Origin: Microcaldota archaeon
GTDB lineage: Archaea > Micrarchaeota > Micrarchaeia > Burarchaeales > JAKAKT01
Direction: 5' to 3'
NCBI GenBank assembly: GCA_021813385.1
Contig: JAKAKT010000023.1
Location: 1-37,947 of the forward strand
DNA: 37,947 nucleotides
This document shows, piece after piece, positions 30,272 to 37,947 of this stretch; within the stretch, counting starts at the first letter, position 1; each line of letters opens with the position of its first letter. The position numbers were made by a program, and so were the translations under genes. The notes beneath the pieces are model-generated. The model saw only the letters and a program-made list of their open reading frames with translations. It did no database searches and had not been told where the DNA came from.

Positions 30272-31477
30272 TCAACTACTTAATGCTTCCTCGTATACCC
30301 CCCCCATCTTTTTCTTCCACTTAGCCAGGGAAAACATCCCGTCGACCGCTTCCTTTTGCGCTGCCTTGGACATCCTCCTCATCAGTGCCCCGTCATTGAG
30401 CGTTTTCTCCATCGCTCTGCCCAACTCCCCGATATACCGCTCAGTCGGATTCTTGCAGTCTTCAGGCCTCCTCCTCCAGAGCTCCCTTGCAGTCGGGTAT
30501 ATGTAACCGCGGTCCTTCCTGAAAGAGGAGTAATAGCTTTTGACAATGAGCCCCGTCTTCTCATCCTTGATGAGTTCGGGCAGCGAGAAACTGTCCACAG
30601 TAATGACTGGCAATCCATAGGAGAACGCCTCGGGAATCACGAATCCGACAGTATCCAGGTGGGTTGGGAAAACAAGGACATCGCTCTCGCCGTATAGCCG
30701 CTTGAGCTCATTGTAAGGCTGGGTCCCGAGAAACCTGATTTTTTTATTCTTCGAGAAACGCTCCTTCACATCTTCTGGAGCCGAAGGCGCAACCATCGTA
30801 AGCGAGCAGTCATATTTTTCGCTAATCCTGTCGAACGCAATCAGCGTTTCAAGGCCCCCTTTCTCGTAGAACCATCTCCCAATAAACAGAAAATTCACAC
30901 CCGGGTGCTTCTGCCTCTCAAATTTTTCAGGAGGGGTTATGGGGGCCATGATGACTTCAGTCTTCTCCTCAATCCCCTCATCCTTGACGAAGTTCAGAAG
31001 GCTCTCTTTGATGGCGTTAGTCCAGGGGATTAGCCTCTTCAGGTTCTTGTCGAGCAGCACTTTTTTCAGCGCCCTCACATAGCTCTCGCGTTCCAGGGCA
31101 TACTGGTTAAAGCCGCAAAAGACAGCGGCATGCTCGAAATCTGCTACATACGGCCTGTTCGTCGATAGAAGGCTTTGGGCGCTGTGCACAAGGTCATACC
31201 CAGTTGCATCGAATTCCCTCACTTTCGGCTTGTTGAGGCTTATGAGGAGGTCATTGTAAACTGGGGACAACTTTGGCTGCAAACTCTTGAGAATCCCCAT
31301 CAAATTATTCCCGAGAGTGGGCGACATCCCGCGTACAGAGTTCGTAATCTCCTTGTGCGCCATAAACTTGCTTGCCGAGTATTCGAATCCTTCTGGCGGG
31401 TTGTCGGCCATATGGTGGTACATGTAATGGAAATCCGATGACATGTAAAAGAAGACTTTTTTTGACATAACCGCCAT
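30272..31477 (-). CDS. Glycosyltransferase, GT4-like
   Basis: NFLFIGRWFYEKGGLETLIAF, IRFLGTQPYNELKRLYGESDVLVFPTHLDTVGFVIPEAFSYGLPVIT. Confidence 0.88.
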   Translation of the reverse strand: MAVMSKKVFFYMSSDFHYMYHHMADNPPEGFEYSASKFMAHKEITNSVRGMSPTLGNNLMGILKSLQPKLSPVYNDLLISLNKPKVREFDATGYDLVHSAQSLLSTNRPYVADFEHAAVFCGFNQYALERESYVRALKKVLLDKNLKRLIPWTNAIKESLLNFVKDEGIEEKTEVIMAPITPPEKFERQKHPGVNFLFIGRWFYEKGGLETLIAFDRISEKYDCSLTMVAPSAPEDVKERFSKNKKIRFLGTQPYNELKRLYGESDVLVFPTHLDTVGFVIPEAFSYGLPVITVDSFSLPELIKDEKTGLIVKSYYSSFRKDRGYIYPTARELWRRRPEDCKNPTERYIGELGRAMEKTLNDGALMRRMSKAAQKEAVDGMFSLAKWKKKMGGVYEEALSS

Positions 31478-31689
31478 CAGCCCTTTATTTTTCTAACGAC
31501 GCATATTCGCCAGGTTAAGCTTTTTAAGCTTGTTCCCATAAAACAAAATTTGCGGGGATGGGGGGGCTCGAATCCCATTTATCCTGACGGGATTTTGCGT
31601 TTCTCTTCTTGTTCGGGGCTGCACCGCTGGCAGCATAATGCCCCAATAAAGCAGCTGTGGTGTTTTATCTAATAATGGAAGGTGAAGAG

Positions 31690-32991
31690 ATGAAAAAGAT
31701 CTGCGTCGTTGGGCTTGGTTACGTCGGCCTGACTCTCAGTGCTGTTCTCGCTGATGTTGGGCTGGATGTCGTGGGAGTAGACATAAACGAGAAAGCAATC
31801 GAACAGCTTAAAAGAGGGAAGCCGCACATCCACGAGCCCCGCCTCGATTATTACATAAAAAAATACGTGAACAACCGCCTGGTGGTAACCACAAAGATTC
31901 CCAGCGACCCGGATATAGACACTTATATAGTGGCTGTCGCAACTCCAGTCGATAAGGACCACAAGGTCCACATGGAATATTTTGAGAGGGCCGTAAAGGA
32001 GATTGCTACGAAGATAAAAAAGGATGACCTCCTCATATTCCGCTCAACCGTACCGGTCGGAACATCCAGGAACGTGATAAAAAACATCCTGGAGCCAGCA
32101 GGGTTAAAGGACGGCTACATCAAGGTTGCATTTGCTCCAGAGAGAACACTTGAGGGAAAGGCTCTTGAGGAGCTTAGGTACCTGCCGCAGATAATCGGCG
32201 GAATAAACGAGGAGAGCGTAAATGCAGCGGCGCTCCTGTTCGGGAAACTTACGAACACGCTAGTCCGCGTTTCAAGCCTTGAGACCGCTGAAATAATAAA
32301 GCAGATAGACAACGTTTTCAGGGACGTGAACTTCGCCCTTGGGAATGAAATGGGGCTCGTTTGCGAGCAGTTGGGCGTCGATGCTTACGAGGTCGCGAAA
32401 AGCGCCAACATGAACTACGCCAGGACGAAAATCATGATTCCGGGTGCAGGAGTCGGCGGCGCCTGCCTCCCGAAGGACCCATACATTTTCTTGAATCAGC
32501 TGAAGCGCCAGCTCCCGCACTCAATGGTGTTGACTGCGAGGAAGCTCAACGAGAGCATGCCTGCCCACATGGTGGAGATGGTGGGCGAAGAGTTCTCCAA
32601 GCAGAAAAAGAAAATCGAAAACAGCAAGATAGTTCTTCTGGGCCTTGCGTTCAAGGGCCTTCCTGAGACCGATGATGTGCGGGCTTCCCCAGCGCTGGAT
32701 ATCGCAGACTTGCTGAAGGCGAAAAAAGCCAATATCGTGGGGATGGACCCGGTAATCAACAAGGATTCCGTAGTCGACAAGCTCACATACGTGACGACTT
32801 TCAGCGAGGCATTAAAGGGTGCAGACTGCGTGATTATCACCAATAACCACCCAAGGTGGGGCGAGATACCCTTCGATGAACACGCGGGGGAAATGAAAAA
32901 GAAGGCGATAATAATAGACGGCTGGAACATGCTCAATAGGCAGGAGATAGAGCGGCTCGGTTTCATCTACCGGGGTGTGGGGATTGGATAG
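31690..32991 (+). CDS. wecC: UDP-N-acetyl-D-mannosamine dehydrogenase-like nucleotide-sugar dehydrogenase
   Basis: KICVVGLGYVGLTLSAVLADVGLDVVGVDIN, FRSTVPVGTS, APERTLEGKALEELRYLPQIIGG, GAGVGGACLPKDPYIF; SD GGTGA. Confidence 0.88.
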   Translation: MKKICVVGLGYVGLTLSAVLADVGLDVVGVDINEKAIEQLKRGKPHIHEPRLDYYIKKYVNNRLVVTTKIPSDPDIDTYIVAVATPVDKDHKVHMEYFERAVKEIATKIKKDDLLIFRSTVPVGTSRNVIKNILEPAGLKDGYIKVAFAPERTLEGKALEELRYLPQIIGGINEESVNAAALLFGKLTNTLVRVSSLETAEIIKQIDNVFRDVNFALGNEMGLVCEQLGVDAYEVAKSANMNYARTKIMIPGAGVGGACLPKDPYIFLNQLKRQLPHSMVLTARKLNESMPAHMVEMVGEEFSKQKKKIENSKIVLLGLAFKGLPETDDVRASPALDIADLLKAKKANIVGMDPVINKDSVVDKLTYVTTFSEALKGADCVIITNNHPRWGEIPFDEHAGEMKKKAIIIDGWNMLNRQEIERLGFIYRGVGIG

Positions 32992-33940
32992 AATACTCGT
33001 GACCGGGGGAAGCGGTTTCATAGGCTCTTTCCTGGTGGAGAGGCTCGTAAAGGAGGGGCATACCGTAAGGATATTCGACAACAATTTCCGCGGCAGGCTC
33101 GACTACCTTTCTTCAGTTACGGGCAAGGTCGAATTTTTCAAAGGGGATATAACTGACTTGAAAGCGGTCACGAAGGCGATGAAAGGCATCGACACCGTCT
33201 ACCACCTTGCTGCAATAAACGGGACGGAATACTTTTACTCTATCCCGGATAGGGTCGTCTCGGTGAATACAAAGGGAACGATAAACATGGTCGATTCTTT
33301 AGCAGGGAGCGATGCCAAGAAGTTCGTTTTCTTCTCCTCATCAGAGGTGTATGGAAAGCCAGAGCATTACCCCACCAAGGAAGAGCACAAGCTTGTTGTC
33401 GAGGATTCCCGAAATCCACGTTTCACATATTCGGGGAGCAAGATAATCGGCGAGATATACACGCATGCGTTCTGCAAGAAACTCGGGATTGACTACTCAA
33501 TCGTTCGGCCGCACAATTTCTACGGGCCGAGAATGGGTTATGAGCACGTAATTCCCCAATTCATCCGCAGGGTGCTCAAGAAAGAAAAATTCACGGTCCA
33601 GGGAGACGGGTCCCAGACTCGAAGTTTCTGCTACATAACCGATGCAGTTGATGCACTTTATGAAATGGGAAAGCGGAAAACCAGCGGAGAAATATTTAAC
33701 GTTGGAAATGACAAGGAGGAATATTCTGTCCTCGAGCTGATAACAATTATTGAGAAAGTGATGGGAGTAAAGATAAATCCCTCTTTCGTGCCTCTTCCTG
33801 AGGGAGGAACACTGAGGCGGCAACCGGACATCTCAAAAGCCAGAAGGCTCCTGGATTTCGACCCAAAAGTCACTCTAGAAGAAGGGGTCAGGCTTACTTA
33901 CAAGTGGTACAAAGAGGATTTCGGGGCTAATAAAAAATAG
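32975..33940 (+). CDS. NAD-dependent nucleotide-sugar epimerase/dehydratase (extended SDR)
   Basis: RILVTGGSGFIGSFLVERL, FFSSSEVYGKPEHYP, YSGSKIIGE, RPHNFYGPRMGYEHVIPQFI; probable GTG start overlapping the upstream gene. Confidence 0.88.
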   Translation: MWGLDRILVTGGSGFIGSFLVERLVKEGHTVRIFDNNFRGRLDYLSSVTGKVEFFKGDITDLKAVTKAMKGIDTVYHLAAINGTEYFYSIPDRVVSVNTKGTINMVDSLAGSDAKKFVFFSSSEVYGKPEHYPTKEEHKLVVEDSRNPRFTYSGSKIIGEIYTHAFCKKLGIDYSIVRPHNFYGPRMGYEHVIPQFIRRVLKKEKFTVQGDGSQTRSFCYITDAVDALYEMGKRKTSGEIFNVGNDKEEYSVLELITIIEKVMGVKINPSFVPLPEGGTLRRQPDISKARRLLDFDPKVTLEEGVRLTYKWYKEDFGANKK

Positions 33941-33970
33941 CCCGAATCTCGGCGTCTCTGAATTGCGTGT

Positions 33971-34708
33971 TTACCCCCCGCCGTTGCTCTTCGGCGGAGG
34001 CAATATCCCCTCCACAAGCCGGTTTGCTTTCCTGTAAGCATCTATAGTCCCTATATCGAGCCAGTGGCTCGGCTTGCACACGTAACCAGCAAGCTCCCCA
34101 GTTTTCGCAAGATGCGGGAATAGGGTTTCCTCGACCCGCTTCTTTTCCAACGGAAGCTGGGAATAAGCCCCCTTCTCGAGTATATAACATCCGGCATTCG
34201 CAAGATTCGATGGCGCGTCCTCCAGCTTAGGCTTTTCCACGAATCTCTTCACCAGGCCAGAATCATACTCCGCTATGCCGAATCGATTGACTTCGTCATC
34301 CGGAACCTCGAAAAGCGACACTGTCGATTCTTTCTTCATTCTCCTATGGAACGCGAGCAAGTCTGCAGTGTCAATGTCCGAGACCACGTCGCCATAAGCA
34401 ACTATGACCGGGCCGGTTATCTCCTTCTCATTTAGAACTATTTTCAGGTCCCCGCCAGTTTCCCATCCGAGGGTTGTCACAAGCTCTACTTCGACCCCAT
34501 AATCCATATGGCCGATGTAATTCTCTATTGTGCCCCTGGACCTCGAAACAGCAACATATACCTTCTTTATCTCCTTGCACTTTTTCAAGTTCTCAACTAC
34601 ATAGTCAAGCACGGGTTTCCCACCTACCGGAAGCATAGGCTTCGGGATAGCATAGGTCAACGGCCGGAGCCTCTTACCCTCTCCCGCGGCGAGAATTATC
34701 CCAATCAT
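33971..34708 (-). CDS. Sugar-phosphate nucleotidyltransferase
   Basis: MIGIILAAGEGKRLRPLTYAIPKPMLPVGGKPVLDYVVENL; VEKPKLEDAPSNLANAGCYIL. Confidence 0.92.
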   Translation of the reverse strand: MIGIILAAGEGKRLRPLTYAIPKPMLPVGGKPVLDYVVENLKKCKEIKKVYVAVSRSRGTIENYIGHMDYGVEVELVTTLGWETGGDLKIVLNEKEITGPVIVAYGDVVSDIDTADLLAFHRRMKKESTVSLFEVPDDEVNRFGIAEYDSGLVKRFVEKPKLEDAPSNLANAGCYILEKGAYSQLPLEKKRVEETLFPHLAKTGELAGYVCKPSHWLDIGTIDAYRKANRLVEGILPPPKSNGGG

Positions 34709-35622
34709 ACAATCCCCCTCGCTCTGAACCATTTTATGGTCCTCTTGAGCCCTTCAATCATATCCACCTCCGGCTCCCAAGAAACAGCTTTTCTTACTTT
34801 CGATATATCCGGTTTCCTTCTCCTTGGGTCATCCTGAGGCAGCGGCGAATAGACAATTTTTGATTTGGATTTGCACAGCTCCAGAATAGTTTTTGCCAAC
34901 TCGTTTATGGTTATCTCTTGCGGATTTCCTAGGTTAAACGCCCCAAATCCCATGTCCGAAAATGCGAGCTTCTCCATCCCGTTGACAAGGTCCCCCACAT
35001 AACAGAGGCTCCTGGTCTGGTTCCCGCTCCCAAAAACAGTGAGCGGCTTGCCTTCCAATGCCTGCGTAATGAAACTCGGCACCGCCCTGCCGTCGTCCAC
35101 CCTCATCCTTTCCCCGTAAGTATTGAATATCCTGACGATGATGCTCTCAACCCCATACTTCTCATGGTAAACATGGCACAATGTTTCAGCAAATCTCTTT
35201 GATTCATCATAACATGACCGTGGGCCAAGGGTGTTGACATTTCCAAAATAGCTCTCTCTTTGGGGGTGCTCAAGCGGGTCCCCATAAATCTCTGATGTTG
35301 AGGCCTGCAATACTCTCGCCCCATGCTTTCTTGCATTGCTTAAGACGTTCATCATCCCCAGTGAATTGACCTCGATTGTTTCCAATGGATAGCCCATATA
35401 ATCTGCCGGAGAGGCTGGCGAAGCCAGATTGAAAATAAGGTCGCACTTGGCATCAAAAGGCTTTCTTATGTCACGCTTGATAAATTCTACCCCAATTCCG
35501 TCGAGGTTCTCCTTCTTCCCGGTAATGAGGCTATCGAAACAAACGACTTCGTGCTTCTTTGCGAGGGACTCGCAGAGATGCGAGCCAATGAAACCACTCC
35601 CTCCAGTCACCAGTATCTTCAC
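34705..35622 (-). CDS. UDP-glucuronate decarboxylase (UDP-xylose synthase)-like SDR
   Basis: FNLASPASPADYMGYPLETIEVN, ASTSEIYGDPLEHPQRESYFGNVNTLGPRSCYDESKRFAETL, RIFNTYGERMRVDDGRAVPSFITQAL, QTRSLCYVGDLV. Confidence 0.9.
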   Translation of the reverse strand: MKILVTGGSGFIGSHLCESLAKKHEVVCFDSLITGKKENLDGIGVEFIKRDIRKPFDAKCDLIFNLASPASPADYMGYPLETIEVNSLGMMNVLSNARKHGARVLQASTSEIYGDPLEHPQRESYFGNVNTLGPRSCYDESKRFAETLCHVYHEKYGVESIIVRIFNTYGERMRVDDGRAVPSFITQALEGKPLTVFGSGNQTRSLCYVGDLVNGMEKLAFSDMGFGAFNLGNPQEITINELAKTILELCKSKSKIVYSPLPQDDPRRRKPDISKVRKAVSWEPEVDMIEGLKRTIKWFRARGIV

Positions 35623-35634
35623 GCCACCAACTCC

Positions 35635-36897
35635 TTACCAGCATACGCCATCGTAATCGCTGCCGCTCTTCTTCTGTAAAACCTTTCTGCCATCGAAGAC
35701 AATCTTGCCGGCATAAAGTTTCTCATCCCGAAAAGCTTCCCACTCCGTCAGAATGAAAACCGTGTCCGAGTAGTCCAAAGCTTCCTTTTGCGTCTTAGCA
35801 TAATCAATTTTCCCCCCGAAGATTTTCCTCGCATTTCCAATAGCTTGTGGGTCGTATGCCTTGACTTTGGCTCCCCCATCAAGAAGCTTTTCGATGACCT
35901 TTATGCTTGGGGCTTCTCGCATATCGTCGCTGTCTGGCTTGAACGAAAGCCCGAGGACAGCGACTTTCTTGCCATTCAGCTTGATTTTTTTCTTTGCAAT
36001 CTCGACAATCTTGTAAGGCTGCTCATCGTTCACCTCAATGACCTTGCTGAGGATTTTAGGTTCAATCCCATTCTGCTTGAAGCATGAGACTATCGCTTTC
36101 ACATCTTTCGGGAAGCAGCTCCCCCCGTATCCTATCCCAGCGTTCAGGAAGCTCCTCCCAATTCGCTTATCCATCCCTACGCCATCCATTACCTCGTAAA
36201 CATCGATTGAGAGGGCCTTGCATAAGTTCCCAATCTCATTGGCGAAACTGACCTTGGTCGCGAGAAAGGCATTGCTTGCGTATTTTATCATCTCCGCAGT
36301 CTTCAGGTCAGTTTTCATAACCGGGCATTTGAACCCCGCGTAAAGGGAAGCCAACTTTTCAGCCGTCTTAGAATCATTCGCCCCGATAACAATCCTGTCC
36401 GGGTTGAAGAAATCATCGACCGCCCTGCCCTCCCTGAGGAATTCCGGGCTCATCAATAGCCCATAATCAAGGCCAGCCTTTTTCCCAAGCTTCTTTTCAG
36501 CGAGAGCTGCTAGCGAGTCCGTAGTCCCAGGCACTACGGTGCTCTTGACGACAATGGCTTTGGACGAATCAGCATAAGACACGGCTTCGAGGAAGGCCTT
36601 TTCCACATATGTGTTGTCCATAGCCCCATCCTCCCTGGATGGCGTGCCCACTGCAATGAAAACAAGTTCAGCTCCAGAAACCGAAGGCCCAATATCTGCA
36701 GTTGCGGTGAGATTCTTGCCCGCAACCTCCTTAAGCAGCTCCCCCAGCCCCTTTTCATAAATGGGCGGTTCGCCCCGGTTTATCTTTTCGACTTTGTTCT
36801 TGTCGATATCAACACACGAGACTTTATGGCCGAGCTTTGCGAAACCGCACCCGGTTATAAGGCCCACGTACCCAGTGCCAACCACCGAAATCCTCAA
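35635..36897 (-). CDS. UDP-glucose 6-dehydrogenase
   Basis: RISVVGTGYVGLITGCGFAKLGHKVSCVDID, SPEFLREGRAVDDFFNPDRIVIG, NAGIGYGGSCFPKDVKAI. Probable TTG start at 36897 preceded by AGGTG. Confidence 0.93.
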   Translation of the reverse strand: MRISVVGTGYVGLITGCGFAKLGHKVSCVDIDKNKVEKINRGEPPIYEKGLGELLKEVAGKNLTATADIGPSVSGAELVFIAVGTPSREDGAMDNTYVEKAFLEAVSYADSSKAIVVKSTVVPGTTDSLAALAEKKLGKKAGLDYGLLMSPEFLREGRAVDDFFNPDRIVIGANDSKTAEKLASLYAGFKCPVMKTDLKTAEMIKYASNAFLATKVSFANEIGNLCKALSIDVYEVMDGVGMDKRIGRSFLNAGIGYGGSCFPKDVKAIVSCFKQNGIEPKILSKVIEVNDEQPYKIVEIAKKKIKLNGKKVAVLGLSFKPDSDDMREAPSIKVIEKLLDGGAKVKAYDPQAIGNARKIFGGKIDYAKTQKEALDYSDTVFILTEWEAFRDEKLYAGKIVFDGRKVLQKKSGSDYDGVCW

Positions 36898-37100
36898 TAT
36901 AACACCTGAATGCGATATTGCCAATCCAAATCCTGTTTTTGCTTTTTTTCCCTGACTCATTTTTAAGCGAACGGCGAAGAATCAGGTCAGTTCGCCCATA
37001 TCAAGCTGAAATCTCCTCGAGCAATCGGTTAATAGGACGCAATAAATATAAATTGATTATCGTTTGCCTTTCAGGAGTCAAAACCAGCGGCTCATCTGTT

Positions 37101-37505
37101 ATGTTTAAAAGGAGATATGCACAAATGTTCCCACGTATGATTGCGAAGAAGGAGATAGACGCGAATCGCGTGCTATGTTTATTCTGGAAGACGAGCAAAA
37201 AGGGAGCCAGCAGGAAGCTTGGCTTCATATACACCAAAGGCTCTTTCCTTGTGCCCATGGCGCGCGATACCGATGTCTTGAAGAGATTGCGGGCAAGCGG
37301 AAAAGTCGAAGTGAAGATTAACGGGTGCTCGCAGGCGTGCAGGCCCAAAGTCATTGACAAGTTCTTGCTCACAAAGCAGTTTTTAAAGAAAGGGGCCGAA
37401 AGGCTCGCCGGAAGGAAGCTCGGGCCAAAATCAAAACTGATGCTCAATCTGGAAAAAATGGCTAAAAAGCACGTCGTAGTTGAACTAAAACCAATTAGGG
37501 GTTAG
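37101..37505 (+). CDS. Small basic hypothetical protein
   Basis: ORF with likely start MFKRRYAQMFPRM (37101, or 37125 after AAAAGGAG); Lys/Arg-rich; TATA-like AATAAATATAAATT at ~37041-37054. Confidence 0.5.
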   Translation: MFKRRYAQMFPRMIAKKEIDANRVLCLFWKTSKKGASRKLGFIYTKGSFLVPMARDTDVLKRLRASGKVEVKINGCSQACRPKVIDKFLLTKQFLKKGAERLAGRKLGPKSKLMLNLEKMAKKHVVVELKPIRG

Positions 37506-37531
37506 TTTAATTTGGCGATAGGAGCTCGGCT

Positions 37532-37813
37532 TCAGTCGCAATATTCATACTTAATGGGCATGCTGCATCCTGCCTTCGGGCACTCGGGGCTCTTTGCTAT
37601 AGCTTTATCCTTTGCAACCACAGATTCGATGCTGTCCCCGTTCGAGCCGTAAAGGCATTGAATCACTGGCTCGCTGGCGCCGCAGCAGCCGCAGCCGCAT
37701 GCGATGTAGTAATCATACCTCGGCTCAGCTTTCAATGCTGCGCCGAAGAAGAGGACAAACAGGCTAAGCGCTATTATGACAAATGCAAGAAAAGCTGCGA
37801 GACGGCGCTTCAT
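37532..37813 (-). CDS. Small secreted/membrane-anchored Cys-rich protein
   Basis: MKRRLAAFLAFVIIALSLFVLFFGA signal/TM followed by YYIACGCGCCGASEPVIQCLYG...SPECPKAGCSMPIKYEYC. Confidence 0.65.
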   Translation of the reverse strand: MKRRLAAFLAFVIIALSLFVLFFGAALKAEPRYDYYIACGCGCCGASEPVIQCLYGSNGDSIESVVAKDKAIAKSPECPKAGCSMPIKYEYCD

Positions 37814-37947
37814 GAGACTTGGTTCTGTCCCAGTTCTCGGGAGATGAACGATAACAAAAAATAAGTCGCCTCTCGAAGGAGATACTCGAGCCTCTGCTTC
37901 TCGGTTTTTATCCATTCCGGATATCGGACGAGGCCGGCAGCCTCGGC

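Noticed and set aside
31551-31600. tRNA-like segment (GGGGGGCTCGAATCCC resembling a T-arm)
   Set aside because: The T-loop lacks the expected TTC, the T stem has mismatches, and no acceptor, D or anticodon arms could be assembled on either strand.
37001-37447. 148-aa minus-strand ORF overlapping the basic hypothetical gene
   Set aside because: Composition looks like an antisense shadow; the plus-strand frame has a TATA-like motif and possible SD.

Overview
Archaeal chromosomal window, possibly DPANN-like (lineage is inference only). It is gene-dense with ordinary archaeal cores: a class I (bacterial/eukaryotic-type) GAPDH; a 901-aa membrane/coiled-coil/zinc-ribbon/Roadblock-like protein; MBF1 and FEN1; a site-2 protease; FtsZ; a fused NDP-forming acyl-CoA synthetase; a complete nine-gene A-type ATP synthase operon (H-I-K-E-C-F-A-B-D, minus strand); a KaiC-like ATPase + V4R-like protein beside a divergent HTH-10 regulator; two radical SAM proteins; and a nucleotide-sugar/surface-glycan cluster from about 28.1 to 36.9 kb. 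The two strongest unexplained signals are noncoding. (1) At 23291-23499 the last 12 codons (EFEIKQGPGNY*) of the V4R-like gene occur twice as a 38-bp direct repeat. The four mismatches lie at four consecutive third codon positions and are all synonymous. The copies flank about 133 bp holding three strong palindromes, which looks like a minimal element that integrated at a gene 3' end and regenerated it, or a paralogue remnant. (2) At 15243-15356, between atpB and atpD, three perfect hairpins with no spacer are enclosed by a 10-bp outer stem and carry recurring CCGA/TCGG loop sequences. A truncated minus-strand CDS at the left edge (1-946) is absent from the ORF track. No CRISPR array, rRNA, confident tRNA or transposase was seen.
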